Shown: positions 39,204 through 46,689 of the stretch, one piece after another
Numbering within the stretch: position 1 is the first letter of the stretch
Layout of the letters: every line of letters begins with the position of its first letter
NCBI GenBank assembly: GCA_018241995.1
Contig: JAFECT010000001.1
Coordinates: 124,001 to 188,000 of the forward strand
Length of the DNA: 64,000 nt
Source of the DNA: Pseudomonadota bacterium
GTDB taxonomy: Bacteria > Pseudomonadota > Alphaproteobacteria > Caulobacterales > Caulobacteraceae
Direction: 5' to 3'
Notes under the pieces: generated by a model
Databases searched by the model: none
Told to the model about the DNA's origin: nothing
The model's input: the letters and a program-made list of their open reading frames with translations, nothing else
Translations under genes and position numbers: made by a program

Positions 39204-39223
39204 GCCGTGAACATGCCTTTTGC

Positions 39224-39271
39224 TGCAAAATTTGTGCGCCCACCTAGTCCCTTTGCGCAAAATTCGCAAGC
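39224..39271. promoter_or_regulatory. Tandem gcaaaatt elements upstream of leucine dehydrogenase
   Basis: tgcaaaatttgtgc (39224-39237) and ttgcgcaaaattcgcaa (39253-39269, with inverted ttgcg/cgcaa arms) share the core gcaaaatt. Their centres are about 31 bp apart, close to three DNA turns, on one helical face. This resembles sites for an Lrp/AsnC-type protein; no such regulator gene lies nearby. Confidence 0.45.
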
Positions 39272-39319
39272 GACACCGGGCGCGGTGCGTCGCCTCAGGC
39301 GCGCCTTCCGGCCACGCTT

Positions 39320-40312
39320 CTAGCGGCCGCCTGCGCCCGGAATAGGGCCTGTGTGCGACGGCAGGGGCGCGGCCGGATCCCGCGCGAACGCCTCGATGTC
39401 GCCCCACACCCGTTCCGCCTGCCAGTCCCGCATCAGGATGTGCCAGCCGTCGGGGTAGTAGGCGCTGCGGTCGGCGGGCTTGAGCTTACGCGCGGCCTTG
39501 AAGCTGGGTCCGCGCGGAATGAGCTGGTCGTGCGCGCCGTAGCCGTAGAACACCGGGACCTTCACCCGGCCCAGGTCTTTGCCGGCCGCGTCCATCAGGC
39601 TGACCAGGCCGTAGAGGGTGTCGGGTCTGGCGCCCCAGACCATCTCCGGGTCCCGGCCCATGCGGCGCAGCTCATAGATGTTGTCCGACGCGGTGATGTG
39701 GTCGGCGACGGACGCCGGGGCCTCCAACGCCCGCGAGCGGATGGTGTGGGCCGCGGTCCAAAGCGCGACACGGTTCAGGATCGGCTGGCTCGACCAGCCC
39801 CAGACGGCCGGCGCCATCAGGATGAGGCGGTCGGCGTCCGGCGGGCGTTCGGAGGCGAAGGCTTCGATCGCCACCGCCCCGCCCATGCTCTCACCGGCGA
39901 CGGCGATGGTCGCGTGCGGATGCCGCGCCCGCACCAGGGCGCAGAGCGTGCGCAGGTCCTCGGTCATCAGCGCCTTGCCGCCCCAGACGCCGCGCTCGGG
40001 GGAACGCCCGAAGCCGCGCTGATCGAAGGCGTAGGTCGTGATCCCGTGCTGGGCCCACCAGGGCGCGGCCATCCAGAACCCCTGCGCCCACTCGTTCATG
40101 CCGTGCAGGCCGACGATCACCACCTGCGGCTCGCCGCCCTGGGCGTCCCACTCCGAAAGGCCCAGGCGCGCGCCGTCGAAGCTGACGAACGCGTCCTTCC
40201 CGAGCCGCGGCCCGGCAAAGCCCGGCTGTGGCCTCAGGGCGTGCTGGACGATGGGGGCGCAGGCTCCCAAGGTCAGGCACAGGGAAACGAACGCCAGGAC
40301 GCGACGGATCAT
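39320..40312 (-). CDS. Alpha/beta hydrolase lipoprotein (monoacylglycerol lipase-like)
   Basis: The 330-residue protein has a lipoprotein signal (FVSLCLTLGAC, cysteine near residue 18) and an alpha/beta hydrolase fold. The oxyanion loop HGMNEWAQGF is near residue 73, the nucleophile elbow is AGESMGGAVAIE near 142, the aspartate region FYGYGAHDQLIP is near 268, and the histidine is in YYPDGWHILMRDW. The family includes monoacylglycerol lipases and other esterases; substrate unknown. It is the last gene of an operon after a UDG-family gene, overlapping it by 4 bp. Confidence 0.85.
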   Translation of the reverse strand: MIRRVLAFVSLCLTLGACAPIVQHALRPQPGFAGPRLGKDAFVSFDGARLGLSEWDAQGGEPQVVIVGLHGMNEWAQGFWMAAPWWAQHGITTYAFDQRGFGRSPERGVWGGKALMTEDLRTLCALVRARHPHATIAVAGESMGGAVAIEAFASERPPDADRLILMAPAVWGWSSQPILNRVALWTAAHTIRSRALEAPASVADHITASDNIYELRRMGRDPEMVWGARPDTLYGLVSLMDAAGKDLGRVKVPVFYGYGAHDQLIPRGPSFKAARKLKPADRSAYYPDGWHILMRDWQAERVWGDIEAFARDPAAPLPSHTGPIPGAGGR

Positions 40313-40908
40313 GGATGCAGGATAGCGGCCACCTCGCCGCGCAACCAAGGCGTCACTTCGTCCTCGAACCAGGGGTTCTTCTTCAGCCAGGCTGTGTTGC
40401 GCCAGGACGGGTGCGGCAGGGGCAGATAGCGCGGGAGGTACTCGCGCCAAGCCCTGACCGTGTCGGTCATATTGGCCTTGGCCTGGTCGCCGAGCGCCCA
40501 GACCTGGGCATGCCAGCCGACCAGCAGGGTCAGCTCGACGTTCGGCAGGGCGCCCAGCAGCCGCTTTCGCCACAGCTCGGCGCAGCGCGGCGGGGGCGGA
40601 TAGTCACCGCCCTTGGGATCGGTGCCGGGAAAGCAGAACGCCATGGCCGCCACGCCGATGCGCCGGTCGCCGTAGAATGTCTCGCCGTCCACGCCCATCC
40701 ATTGGCGCAGGCGGTCGCCGGAGGGGTCGGTGAACGGCATGCCGCTCTCGTGCACCCGCCGCCCCGGCGCCTGGCCGCAGATCAGCAGACGCGTCTGGGG
40801 AAACACGCGCACCACCGGCCTGGGCTCGTGCGGCAGTTCGCCGGCGCAGGCGCGGCAGGCGGCTATCTCATCGAGAATGCGTTCCAGGCTCACGGGCGTC
40901 GGAGTCAC
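40309..40908 (-). CDS. Uracil-DNA glycosylase family protein
   Basis: The 199-residue protein has a UDG-superfamily fold: an N-terminal cysteine pair IAACRACAGEL, LICGQAPGRRVHESGMPFTD near residue 42, and a C-terminal LPLPHPSWRNTAWL. The cysteines resemble those that bind an iron-sulfur cluster in family 4/5 enzymes, but only one CxxC pair is seen near the N-terminus. The function may be uracil removal or another base. It lies between DUF3253 and a hydrolase gene with 4-bp overlaps on both sides. No SOS box is seen for it. Confidence 0.83.
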   Translation of the reverse strand: MTPTPVSLERILDEIAACRACAGELPHEPRPVVRVFPQTRLLICGQAPGRRVHESGMPFTDPSGDRLRQWMGVDGETFYGDRRIGVAAMAFCFPGTDPKGGDYPPPPRCAELWRKRLLGALPNVELTLLVGWHAQVWALGDQAKANMTDTVRAWREYLPRYLPLPHPSWRNTAWLKKNPWFEDEVTPWLRGEVAAILHP

Positions 40909-41159
40909 TCCGCTGCAGGCTCTGGCAGCCGCAGCCGGTAAACGCCCTTCAGGGTGTCGGGGTCCTGGGGCTTGCCCTTGCGCAGGATCACCAGGCGGCC
41001 CTGCCGCGCCAGGCCGATGGCTGTCGCCCTCACCTGCCCCAGCGCCCTGTGCCAGGCTTCCGGATCGGCGGCGCGCGCCACCTCCTCCGGCGAGACCGAC
41101 TTGCCCGGCCCTCGCTCGGCCAGGAGCTCGAACAGCGTCTCTTCCACGGATCGGGTCAT
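40905..41159 (-). CDS. DUF3253 protein
   Basis: The 84-residue protein fits the DUF3253 family, with a winged-helix-like core (SVSPEEVARAADPEAWHRALGQ, LVILRKGKP, KGVYRLRLP). A role in DNA or RNA binding is plausible, but not shown. The gene leads the three-gene operon with a UDG-family protein and a hydrolase; the 4-bp overlap to the UDG gene indicates coupling. Confidence 0.82.
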   Translation of the reverse strand: MTRSVEETLFELLAERGPGKSVSPEEVARAADPEAWHRALGQVRATAIGLARQGRLVILRKGKPQDPDTLKGVYRLRLPEPAAE

Positions 41160-41233
41160 CGCGAACCTTTTGACATCAGACGCATGGGCTTATGTGACCG
41201 GCGAGCGCTTTTCAAACCGGACTCCCCTCCCCC

Positions 41234-41695
41234 ATGACCCAAGAAGCCAAGGCCCCGCCCGCGATCGTCACCGTCGAGGACGGCGAGTTCAAAGGATGGC
41301 GCCGGTTCGACACCCGCGAGACCTTCGATTCCCTGATCGGCCCCTTTTATTTTCGCAAGGGCGAGGACGGCCGCGTGGTCTGCGCCTTCCGCGCCGAGCA
41401 GAAGCACATGAACGCGGGCGGGCGCATGCACGGCGGCTGCCTGATGACCTTCGCCGACATCGGCCTGTTCATGATCGCCTATGAGGAGATGGAGGGCTCG
41501 CGCGGGGTGACCGTGCAGCTCGATTCCACCTTCCTGGACGCCGCCCGCGTCGGCGACCTGGTCGAGGCCAGGGGCGAGATCACCCGCGCCGGCGGCTCCT
41601 TGGTGTTCGTGCGTGGCCAGATCGAGAGCGAGGGCCGGCTGCTGTTCACCTTCTCCGGCACGATCAAGAAGATGGGACCGCGCAGGCAGGCGTGA
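41234..41695 (+). CDS. Hotdog-fold thioesterase (PaaI family)
   Basis: The 153-residue protein has the hotdog segment EQKHMNAGGRMHGGCLMTFADIG near residues 56-77, where the MHGG loop places the catalytic acid/asparagine region. TVQLDSTFLDAARVGDLVEA and LVFVRGQIESEGRLLFTFSG follow. It likely hydrolyses acyl- or aryl-CoA esters in the cytoplasm. The family is broad and the substrate cannot be read. It runs convergently to the GST gene with 3 bp between the stops. Confidence 0.85.
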   Translation: MTQEAKAPPAIVTVEDGEFKGWRRFDTRETFDSLIGPFYFRKGEDGRVVCAFRAEQKHMNAGGRMHGGCLMTFADIGLFMIAYEEMEGSRGVTVQLDSTFLDAARVGDLVEARGEITRAGGSLVFVRGQIESEGRLLFTFSGTIKKMGPRRQA

Positions 41696-41698
41696 GCC

Positions 41699-42316
41699 TC
41701 AGGCGCCGGCGGCGAAGCCTGGCCGCTCGCGCATGGCGGCCATCCAGCGGCGCAGGTTGGCCAAGTCTTCCGGCGGCTCCAGCTTGATCAGGCGGGCGAA
41801 GTCGATGCCGACCGCGGCGACGATGTCGGCCATGGTCAGTCGGTCGGCGACGACGAAGTCCCGGCCCTCCAGCTGACGGTCCAGGGTGCGCAGGCAACGC
41901 TCGGCGGTAGCGCGATTGTAGTCGCCGACCGGCGGATTTGGCGCCTCCAGCGCCGCCAGGGCCGGGTGGGTGTGGCGCACGGTCATCATCAGCGGATTGG
42001 CCAGGTACATCTCGCAGCGGCGCGTCCACATCTCGATCACCGCCGTCTCCTCGGCCGTGCGGCCGAAGAGATTGGGCTCGGGGTATTTGGCCTCGAGGTA
42101 GCGGCAGATCGCCAGGGACTCGGTGATGGTCACCCCGTCGTCGAGCTCCAGCGCCGGCACATGGGCCAGGCCCGCGCGGGCGCGATAGTCGGGCGTCTTG
42201 TGTTCGCCGGCGACGATGTTGATCTCGACGACCTCCATGTCGCCTACGCCCTTCTCGGCCATGACCCAGCGCACGCGGCGCGGATTGGGAGCGCGGTGGA
42301 AGGTGTAGAGGCGCAT
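41699..42316 (-). CDS. Glutathione S-transferase family protein
   Basis: The 205-residue protein has an N-terminal thioredoxin-like domain (MRLYTFHRAPNPRRVRWVMAE, where the serine/cysteine position is RAPNPRR) and the GSH-binding VPALELDDGVTITESLAICRYLE. A C-terminal helical domain has LEGRDFVVADRLTMADIVA. The catalytic residue at the usual site is not a clear serine or cysteine, so the reaction is uncertain. Length is normal. The upstream gap contains a terminator hairpin for nupC. Confidence 0.88.
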   Translation of the reverse strand: MRLYTFHRAPNPRRVRWVMAEKGVGDMEVVEINIVAGEHKTPDYRARAGLAHVPALELDDGVTITESLAICRYLEAKYPEPNLFGRTAEETAVIEMWTRRCEMYLANPLMMTVRHTHPALAALEAPNPPVGDYNRATAERCLRTLDRQLEGRDFVVADRLTMADIVAAVGIDFARLIKLEPPEDLANLRRWMAAMRERPGFAAGA

Positions 42317-42369
42317 CTAAGGGCTCCAAGCCGTCTCTTTTGAAAACGGTCAGACCCTAGCGCGAGGCG

Positions 42370-42398
42370 GCGCGCGGCGGAAGCCGCCGCGCGCTTTT
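42370..42398. terminator. Strong hairpin after nupC, T-run on the plus strand
   Basis: gcgcgcggcgg (42370-42380) and ccgccgcgcgc (42384-42394) pair perfectly over 11 bp with loop aag. Four T follow on the plus strand (42395-42398). On the minus strand, the direction of nupC, the hairpin comes after an A-run and lacks U, so it may act as a weaker terminator or a 3' stabiliser. Confidence 0.75.
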
Positions 42399-42403
42399 GA
42401 CGA

Positions 42404-43822
42404 TCAGGCCTTGGGCGCCGCCGAAGCCGGAGCCTTGGCGGCGGGCGGCGCGACGCTGGCCGGAGCAGGCGTCGAGGCCGGCCCGACCGGGGCGGCGCTG
42501 GACGGCGCGGGGGCGGAAGCCGGCGCCGGCGCAGGCGCGATCGGGGCCTTGCCGCCCACCTTTGCCGAATGGATGAACAGGCTGGCCGGCAGCAGCGCCA
42601 CGATCGAGGCGGTCATGCAGGTGGCCAGGAAGCCCGCGATCATCGCCCGCCACACCAGGCTCATCACCTCGCCGCGCCGCTGCGGCACCAGCACCGAGAA
42701 ACCGCCGACGTTGATGCCGACCGAGGCCACGTTGGCGAAACCGCAGAGCGCGTAGGTCAGGATCATGCGCGAACGCTCGGAAAGCTCCGCATCGTGCGTC
42801 TGGCCCAGCTTGATGAAGGCGGTGAACTCGGTCAGCACCATCTTGGTGCCGAGCAGGGCGCCGGCCGGCTGGGCCTCCTTCCAGGGGATGCCGATAGCCC
42901 AGGCCAGGGGCGAGAACAGCTTGCCGAGGATCCACTCGACCGAGAGGGTTCCGCCCTCAGGGTTGGCGAAGCCGCCCAGCATCAGGTTGATCAGGGCCAC
43001 GATGGCCACGAACACGATCAGGCAGGCCGCGACGTTGACGGCCACGTTCAGGCCATCGCTGGTGCCCTTCATGACCGCGTCGATGGAGCTGTCGTAGGTC
43101 TTTTCCTCCATCTTCTCGAAATCAGAGGTCCGCTCGCTCTTGTCGGCGGGGACCATGATGCGGGCCAGCAGCACGCCGGCCGGGGCCGAGATCACCGAGG
43201 CGGTCAGGACGTGGGCGGCGGCGTTGGGCAGCACGTCCTTGAGCAGGGCGGCGTAGGCCACCAGCGTCGAGCCGGACACGCAGCTCATGCCCACAGCCAA
43301 GAGCATGAACAGCTCGGACTTGGTCAGCTTGTCGAGGTAGGAGCGGATGAAGATCGGACCTTCCACCTGGCCCATGAACACCGTGGCCGAAACCGCCAGG
43401 GCCGGCGGCCCGCGCAGGCCCATAGTCTTCTGGAACACGAAGCCGAAGCCGCGCGTGATCCACTTCAGGATGCCCCAGTGCCACAGGACCGCCGAAAGGG
43501 CGCAGATCACCAGGATGACCGGCAGCACCTGGAAGGCGAAGATGAAGGTGGCGTCCTTGCCCGTGGCCAGGAAGCCGAACACGAACTTCACCCCCTCGTT
43601 GGTGGCCTTGCCGAGCGCCTCGACCCCCGTGCCGATGCCCTGCAGCGCCGCCTGGGCGGGCGGCAGGCCGAACAGCACGAACACCAGCACGGCCTGCACC
43701 GCGATGGCGCCCACCGTCAGGAAGATCGGGAACCGCTTCTTGTCGTCCGACAAAAGCCAGCAGATCAGCAGCACCAGGCCGACGCCGGCCAGGCTCTGCG
43801 GGTGAAAATCGTCGATCGACAT
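42404..43822 (-). CDS. NupC-family concentrative nucleoside transporter
   Basis: The 472-residue protein has about ten hydrophobic segments and the family regions FGFVFQKTMGLRG, FMGQVEGPIFIRSYLDK, SGSTLVAYAALLKDVLPNAA, TEFTAFIKLGQ and FANVASVGINVGGFSVLVPQRR. These match CNT (NupC) nucleoside-proton symporters of the inner membrane. Its C-terminus extends about 45 residues with an Ala/Pro-rich low-complexity tail, unusual in the family. The start has gggggga 6-12 bases upstream. It is divergent from the TPR-hydrolase gene. No nucleoside catabolism genes are adjacent. Confidence 0.93.
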   Translation of the reverse strand: MSIDDFHPQSLAGVGLVLLICWLLSDDKKRFPIFLTVGAIAVQAVLVFVLFGLPPAQAALQGIGTGVEALGKATNEGVKFVFGFLATGKDATFIFAFQVLPVILVICALSAVLWHWGILKWITRGFGFVFQKTMGLRGPPALAVSATVFMGQVEGPIFIRSYLDKLTKSELFMLLAVGMSCVSGSTLVAYAALLKDVLPNAAAHVLTASVISAPAGVLLARIMVPADKSERTSDFEKMEEKTYDSSIDAVMKGTSDGLNVAVNVAACLIVFVAIVALINLMLGGFANPEGGTLSVEWILGKLFSPLAWAIGIPWKEAQPAGALLGTKMVLTEFTAFIKLGQTHDAELSERSRMILTYALCGFANVASVGINVGGFSVLVPQRRGEVMSLVWRAMIAGFLATCMTASIVALLPASLFIHSAKVGGKAPIAPAPAPASAPAPSSAAPVGPASTPAPASVAPPAAKAPASAAPKA

Positions 43823-43967
43823 GCAAGTCCCCCCGTTTCCGAGTCGAGCCCGGAATTATTCCGTACAGGGAACGACAGCCACGCTCTCGACGCAAGCCCC
43901 GCCCTGTGCTGAAAGCCCTTACCCCTCAGCGGCATGAGTAGCGTGCCGCCGCCGTCTGGAGATTTGC

Positions 43968-44990
43968 ATGCCCGCCTCGTCCGGCGAAGCCGATTCGCCG
44001 CAGTCCGTCCCGATGCTGCATCAGGCGCTCCAGGCGGAAGAGGCCGGCGACCTGGAGGGCGCGCTCCGGGATTTTCGGCATCTGGAAGCCTTCCAGCCCG
44101 ACAACCCGCGCTGGGCCTTCGAGACGGTGCGCCTCCTGCTCAAGCTCGGCCGCCAGGACGAGGCCGCCGCGGCTTTCCGCGCCGCCAGCGTGCGCTGGCC
44201 CCGGGCCATGTCCGACGAGCATCTGCGCAGCCTGGTGCCGGGCGCGGATCTCAGCTTCGAGAACACCCGCCTGGCCCTGGCCGAACACTGCCCTCCCGAC
44301 AGCGCGCTCAAGCGCCCCGTGCTGGTCGACGACGAGGCTGCGGAAGTGCAGGTCGCGCGCGGCGGCCGCGACGTGGTTGTCGTGGTCTTCGCGGGCCTCG
44401 CCGACCGGCTCGTGATGCCGCTGGGCCTGTTCGACCGCTATCTGGCGGCGCTGGACGTCTCCGCCATCTACCTGCGTGACCGTCGGCGCATGGCCTATCT
44501 GCACGGCGTGCGGGGCCTGGGGCGCGACTACGACGAGACCTTGGCCAACCTGAAGCAGCGCATCGCCCAACTCGGCGCCAGAGAGATTCATACGCTCGGC
44601 AATTCCGCGGGCGGCATCGGCGCCCTCGCCTACGGGCTCGACCTCGGCGCCAAGTCGATCCTGGGCTTCGCCACGCCGTGCTATCTCAAGGATGACGCCG
44701 ACGACTGGGACCCGCGCGCGCCGGTCTTCGCCCAGCGCCTGCGCAGCCTGACGCCGCCCGAGCAGCGCGACTTCCGCGCCCGGCTCGAGGCCATGGCCAA
44801 TCCGCCCAAGGTGGAGCTGTGGTTCGGCGCCGATGCGGCCGACGACCGCCGCCACGCGGAGACGCTGGCGGGCGCGCCCGGCGTCCGCCTGCATCCTGTC
44901 GCGGGCATGGAAGGGCACGGAGCGCTGTTCGCCCTGGCTCAGGAAGGCGGCTTGGGTCCGGCGCTGGAGGCCCACATCGGCGCGGCCTGA
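43968..44990 (+). CDS. TPR and alpha/beta-hydrolase-like fusion protein, unknown function
   Basis: The 340-residue protein has an N-terminal TPR pair (about 18-85: ALQAEEAGDLEGALRDFRHL, then AFETVRLLLKLGRQDEAAAAF). A C-terminal hydrolase-like domain (about 125-330) has VVVVFAGLADR and a nucleophile elbow HTLGNSAGGIGALAYG, with a late histidine in GMEGHGALFAL. No signal peptide is present. The mix suggests a peptide-binding scaffold in front of an esterase or acyltransferase-like fold. I do not recognise a named family. Confidence 0.7.
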   Translation: MPASSGEADSPQSVPMLHQALQAEEAGDLEGALRDFRHLEAFQPDNPRWAFETVRLLLKLGRQDEAAAAFRAASVRWPRAMSDEHLRSLVPGADLSFENTRLALAEHCPPDSALKRPVLVDDEAAEVQVARGGRDVVVVVFAGLADRLVMPLGLFDRYLAALDVSAIYLRDRRRMAYLHGVRGLGRDYDETLANLKQRIAQLGAREIHTLGNSAGGIGALAYGLDLGAKSILGFATPCYLKDDADDWDPRAPVFAQRLRSLTPPEQRDFRARLEAMANPPKVELWFGADAADDRRHAETLAGAPGVRLHPVAGMEGHGALFALAQEGGLGPALEAHIGAA

Positions 44991-45012
44991 GCCGCGCCGA
45001 CAGCAGGTCTGA

Positions 45013-45906
45013 TCAGGCGGCCTCGGCGCGCGGCAGGCGGCGCACCAGGCGGAAGTAATCGTCCATCAGGCCCAGGCTTGCCGCGCCGGGGGTGAAGCGG
45101 TACTCGCCGATCTCGCTGACCGGGGTGACCTCGGCGGCGGTGCCGGTCAGGAAGCATTCCTGGAAGCTCGACAGCTCCTCCGGCTTGATGTCGCGCACCA
45201 CGACCTCGTAACCGCGCTCCTTGGCCAGGTCGATCAGGGTCAGGCGGGTGATGCCGTTCAGGATGGCGTCGACCTTGGGCGTGTGGATTTCCTTGCCCTT
45301 GACGAAGAAGACGTTGGCGCCGGTCGCCTCGGCCACGTAGCCGCGCCAGTCCAGCATCAGGGCGTCGGCGTAGCCGGCCTCCTCGGCCGCCATCTTCGAC
45401 ATGGTGCAGATCATGTAGAGGCCCGCGGCCTTGGAGTTCACCGGCGCGGTGTTGGGCGCGGGACGGGCGTACTTGGCCCAGGTCAGGCGGATGCCGCGCT
45501 TCTTGGCCTCCGCATCGAAATAGCTCGGCCATTCCCAGCAGGCGATGGCCAGGTGGATGGTGGAGTGGGTCGCCGAGACGCTGACCTGCTCGGAGCCCCG
45601 CCAGGCCAGCGGACGAATGTAACAGTCCTTGAAGCCGTTGCGCTCGCAGGCGTCCTTGCAGGCCTGGTCGATCTCGGCCACGCTGTACGGAATCTTGAAG
45701 TCCAGGAGTTCCGCCGACTTGACCAGCCGTTCGCTATGCTCGGTCAGCTTGAAGATTTCGCCGTCGTACATGCGCTCGCCCTCGAAAACGGCGGAGCCAT
45801 AGTGCAGCGCGTGGGTCAGAACGTGCGCCTTGGCTTCCCGCCAGGGCACGAATTCGCCGTCCATCCAGATCCAGCCGTCACGATCGTCGATAGGAACGAA
45901 GGACAT
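45013..45906 (-). CDS. ilvE: Branched-chain amino acid aminotransferase
   Basis: The 297-residue class IV PLP enzyme transfers the amino group between glutamate and valine, leucine or isoleucine oxoacids. Hallmarks are ALHYGSAVFEGERMY near residue 33, YIRPLAWRG near 96, the PLP lysine in APVNSKAAGLYM near 158, and GYVAEATGANVFFV near 189. SFQECFLTGTAAEVTPV is also typical. Length is normal. It is divergent from a PetR-like response regulator with 88 bp between them. Confidence 0.95.
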   Translation of the reverse strand: MSFVPIDDRDGWIWMDGEFVPWREAKAHVLTHALHYGSAVFEGERMYDGEIFKLTEHSERLVKSAELLDFKIPYSVAEIDQACKDACERNGFKDCYIRPLAWRGSEQVSVSATHSTIHLAIACWEWPSYFDAEAKKRGIRLTWAKYARPAPNTAPVNSKAAGLYMICTMSKMAAEEAGYADALMLDWRGYVAEATGANVFFVKGKEIHTPKVDAILNGITRLTLIDLAKERGYEVVVRDIKPEELSSFQECFLTGTAAEVTPVSEIGEYRFTPGAASLGLMDDYFRLVRRLPRAEAA

Positions 45907-45994
45907 TGAACGTTTTCTCCCTATATTGCGGCGAGCTTAGACGCCGGTTGCGGCGCGACGTCAACAGCGCCGCCGCCGCGGGGGACTTAAGACC

Positions 45995-46687
45995 ATGATC
46001 TCGCCGGACGCCGGCCAGCGCCATCTTCTCGTGGTCGATGACGACGATCGTATCCGCGATCTGTTGAAACAGTTTCTATCTCGCGCCGGGTTCCGGGTCA
46101 CGACGGCCCAGGACGCGGAATCGGCCCGCCGGCTGATGGACCTGCTCGACTTCGACCTGATGATCTTCGACGTGATGATGCCCGGCGAAGACGGCTTTTC
46201 CCTGACCAGGTGGGTGAGAAAGCGCAGTCCGACCCCGGTCCTGATCCTGACCGCGCGGGGCCTGCCCGACGACCGCATCGAGGGCTTGAGCCTGGGCGCC
46301 GACGACTACCTGCCCAAACCCTTCGAACCGCAGGAGCTGCTGTTGCGGGTCGAGGCCATCCTGCGCCGGGCCGGACCCAAGCCGTCCGGCCCGCGCAAGG
46401 TGAAGCTCGGCGCCTACGACTTCGATCTGGACCGTGCAGAACTCACCGCAGAGGGCGGCGGTCCGGTGCGTCTGACCGAGGCCGAGGCCCAGTTGCTCAA
46501 GATCCTGGCCCAGAACGCCCACGCCGCCGTCGACCGCATGGACCTGGCCCGCGACACCGCCGACGCCACCGGCCGCGCCGTGGACGTTCAGGTCACGCGC
46601 CTGCGCCGCAAGATCGAGACCGATCCGCGCAACCCGCGCTATCTGCAGACTGTCCGCGGTGTCGGCTACATGCTGGCGCCGGACTAG
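45995..46687 (+). CDS. OmpR/PhoB-family response regulator (PetR-like)
   Basis: The 230-residue regulator has a receiver domain with phosphorylation site Asp59 in LMIFDVMMPGEDGF and lysine in DYLPKPFEP, then a winged HTH of OmpR type (about 130-228, with RAVDVQVTRLRRKIETDP and VRGVGYML). The sequence recalls PetR of Rhodobacter, but that identification is from memory. Its kinase starts 2 bp after the stop. It may be autoregulated; no operator was found. Confidence 0.92.
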   Translation: MISPDAGQRHLLVVDDDDRIRDLLKQFLSRAGFRVTTAQDAESARRLMDLLDFDLMIFDVMMPGEDGFSLTRWVRKRSPTPVLILTARGLPDDRIEGLSLGADDYLPKPFEPQELLLRVEAILRRAGPKPSGPRKVKLGAYDFDLDRAELTAEGGGPVRLTEAEAQLLKILAQNAHAAVDRMDLARDTADATGRAVDVQVTRLRRKIETDPRNPRYLQTVRGVGYMLAPD

Positions 46688-46689
46688 GC

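Noticed and set aside
43852..43862. ggaattattcc palindrome before nupC
   Set aside because: It is short and single; 11 bp is too little for a confident operator call.
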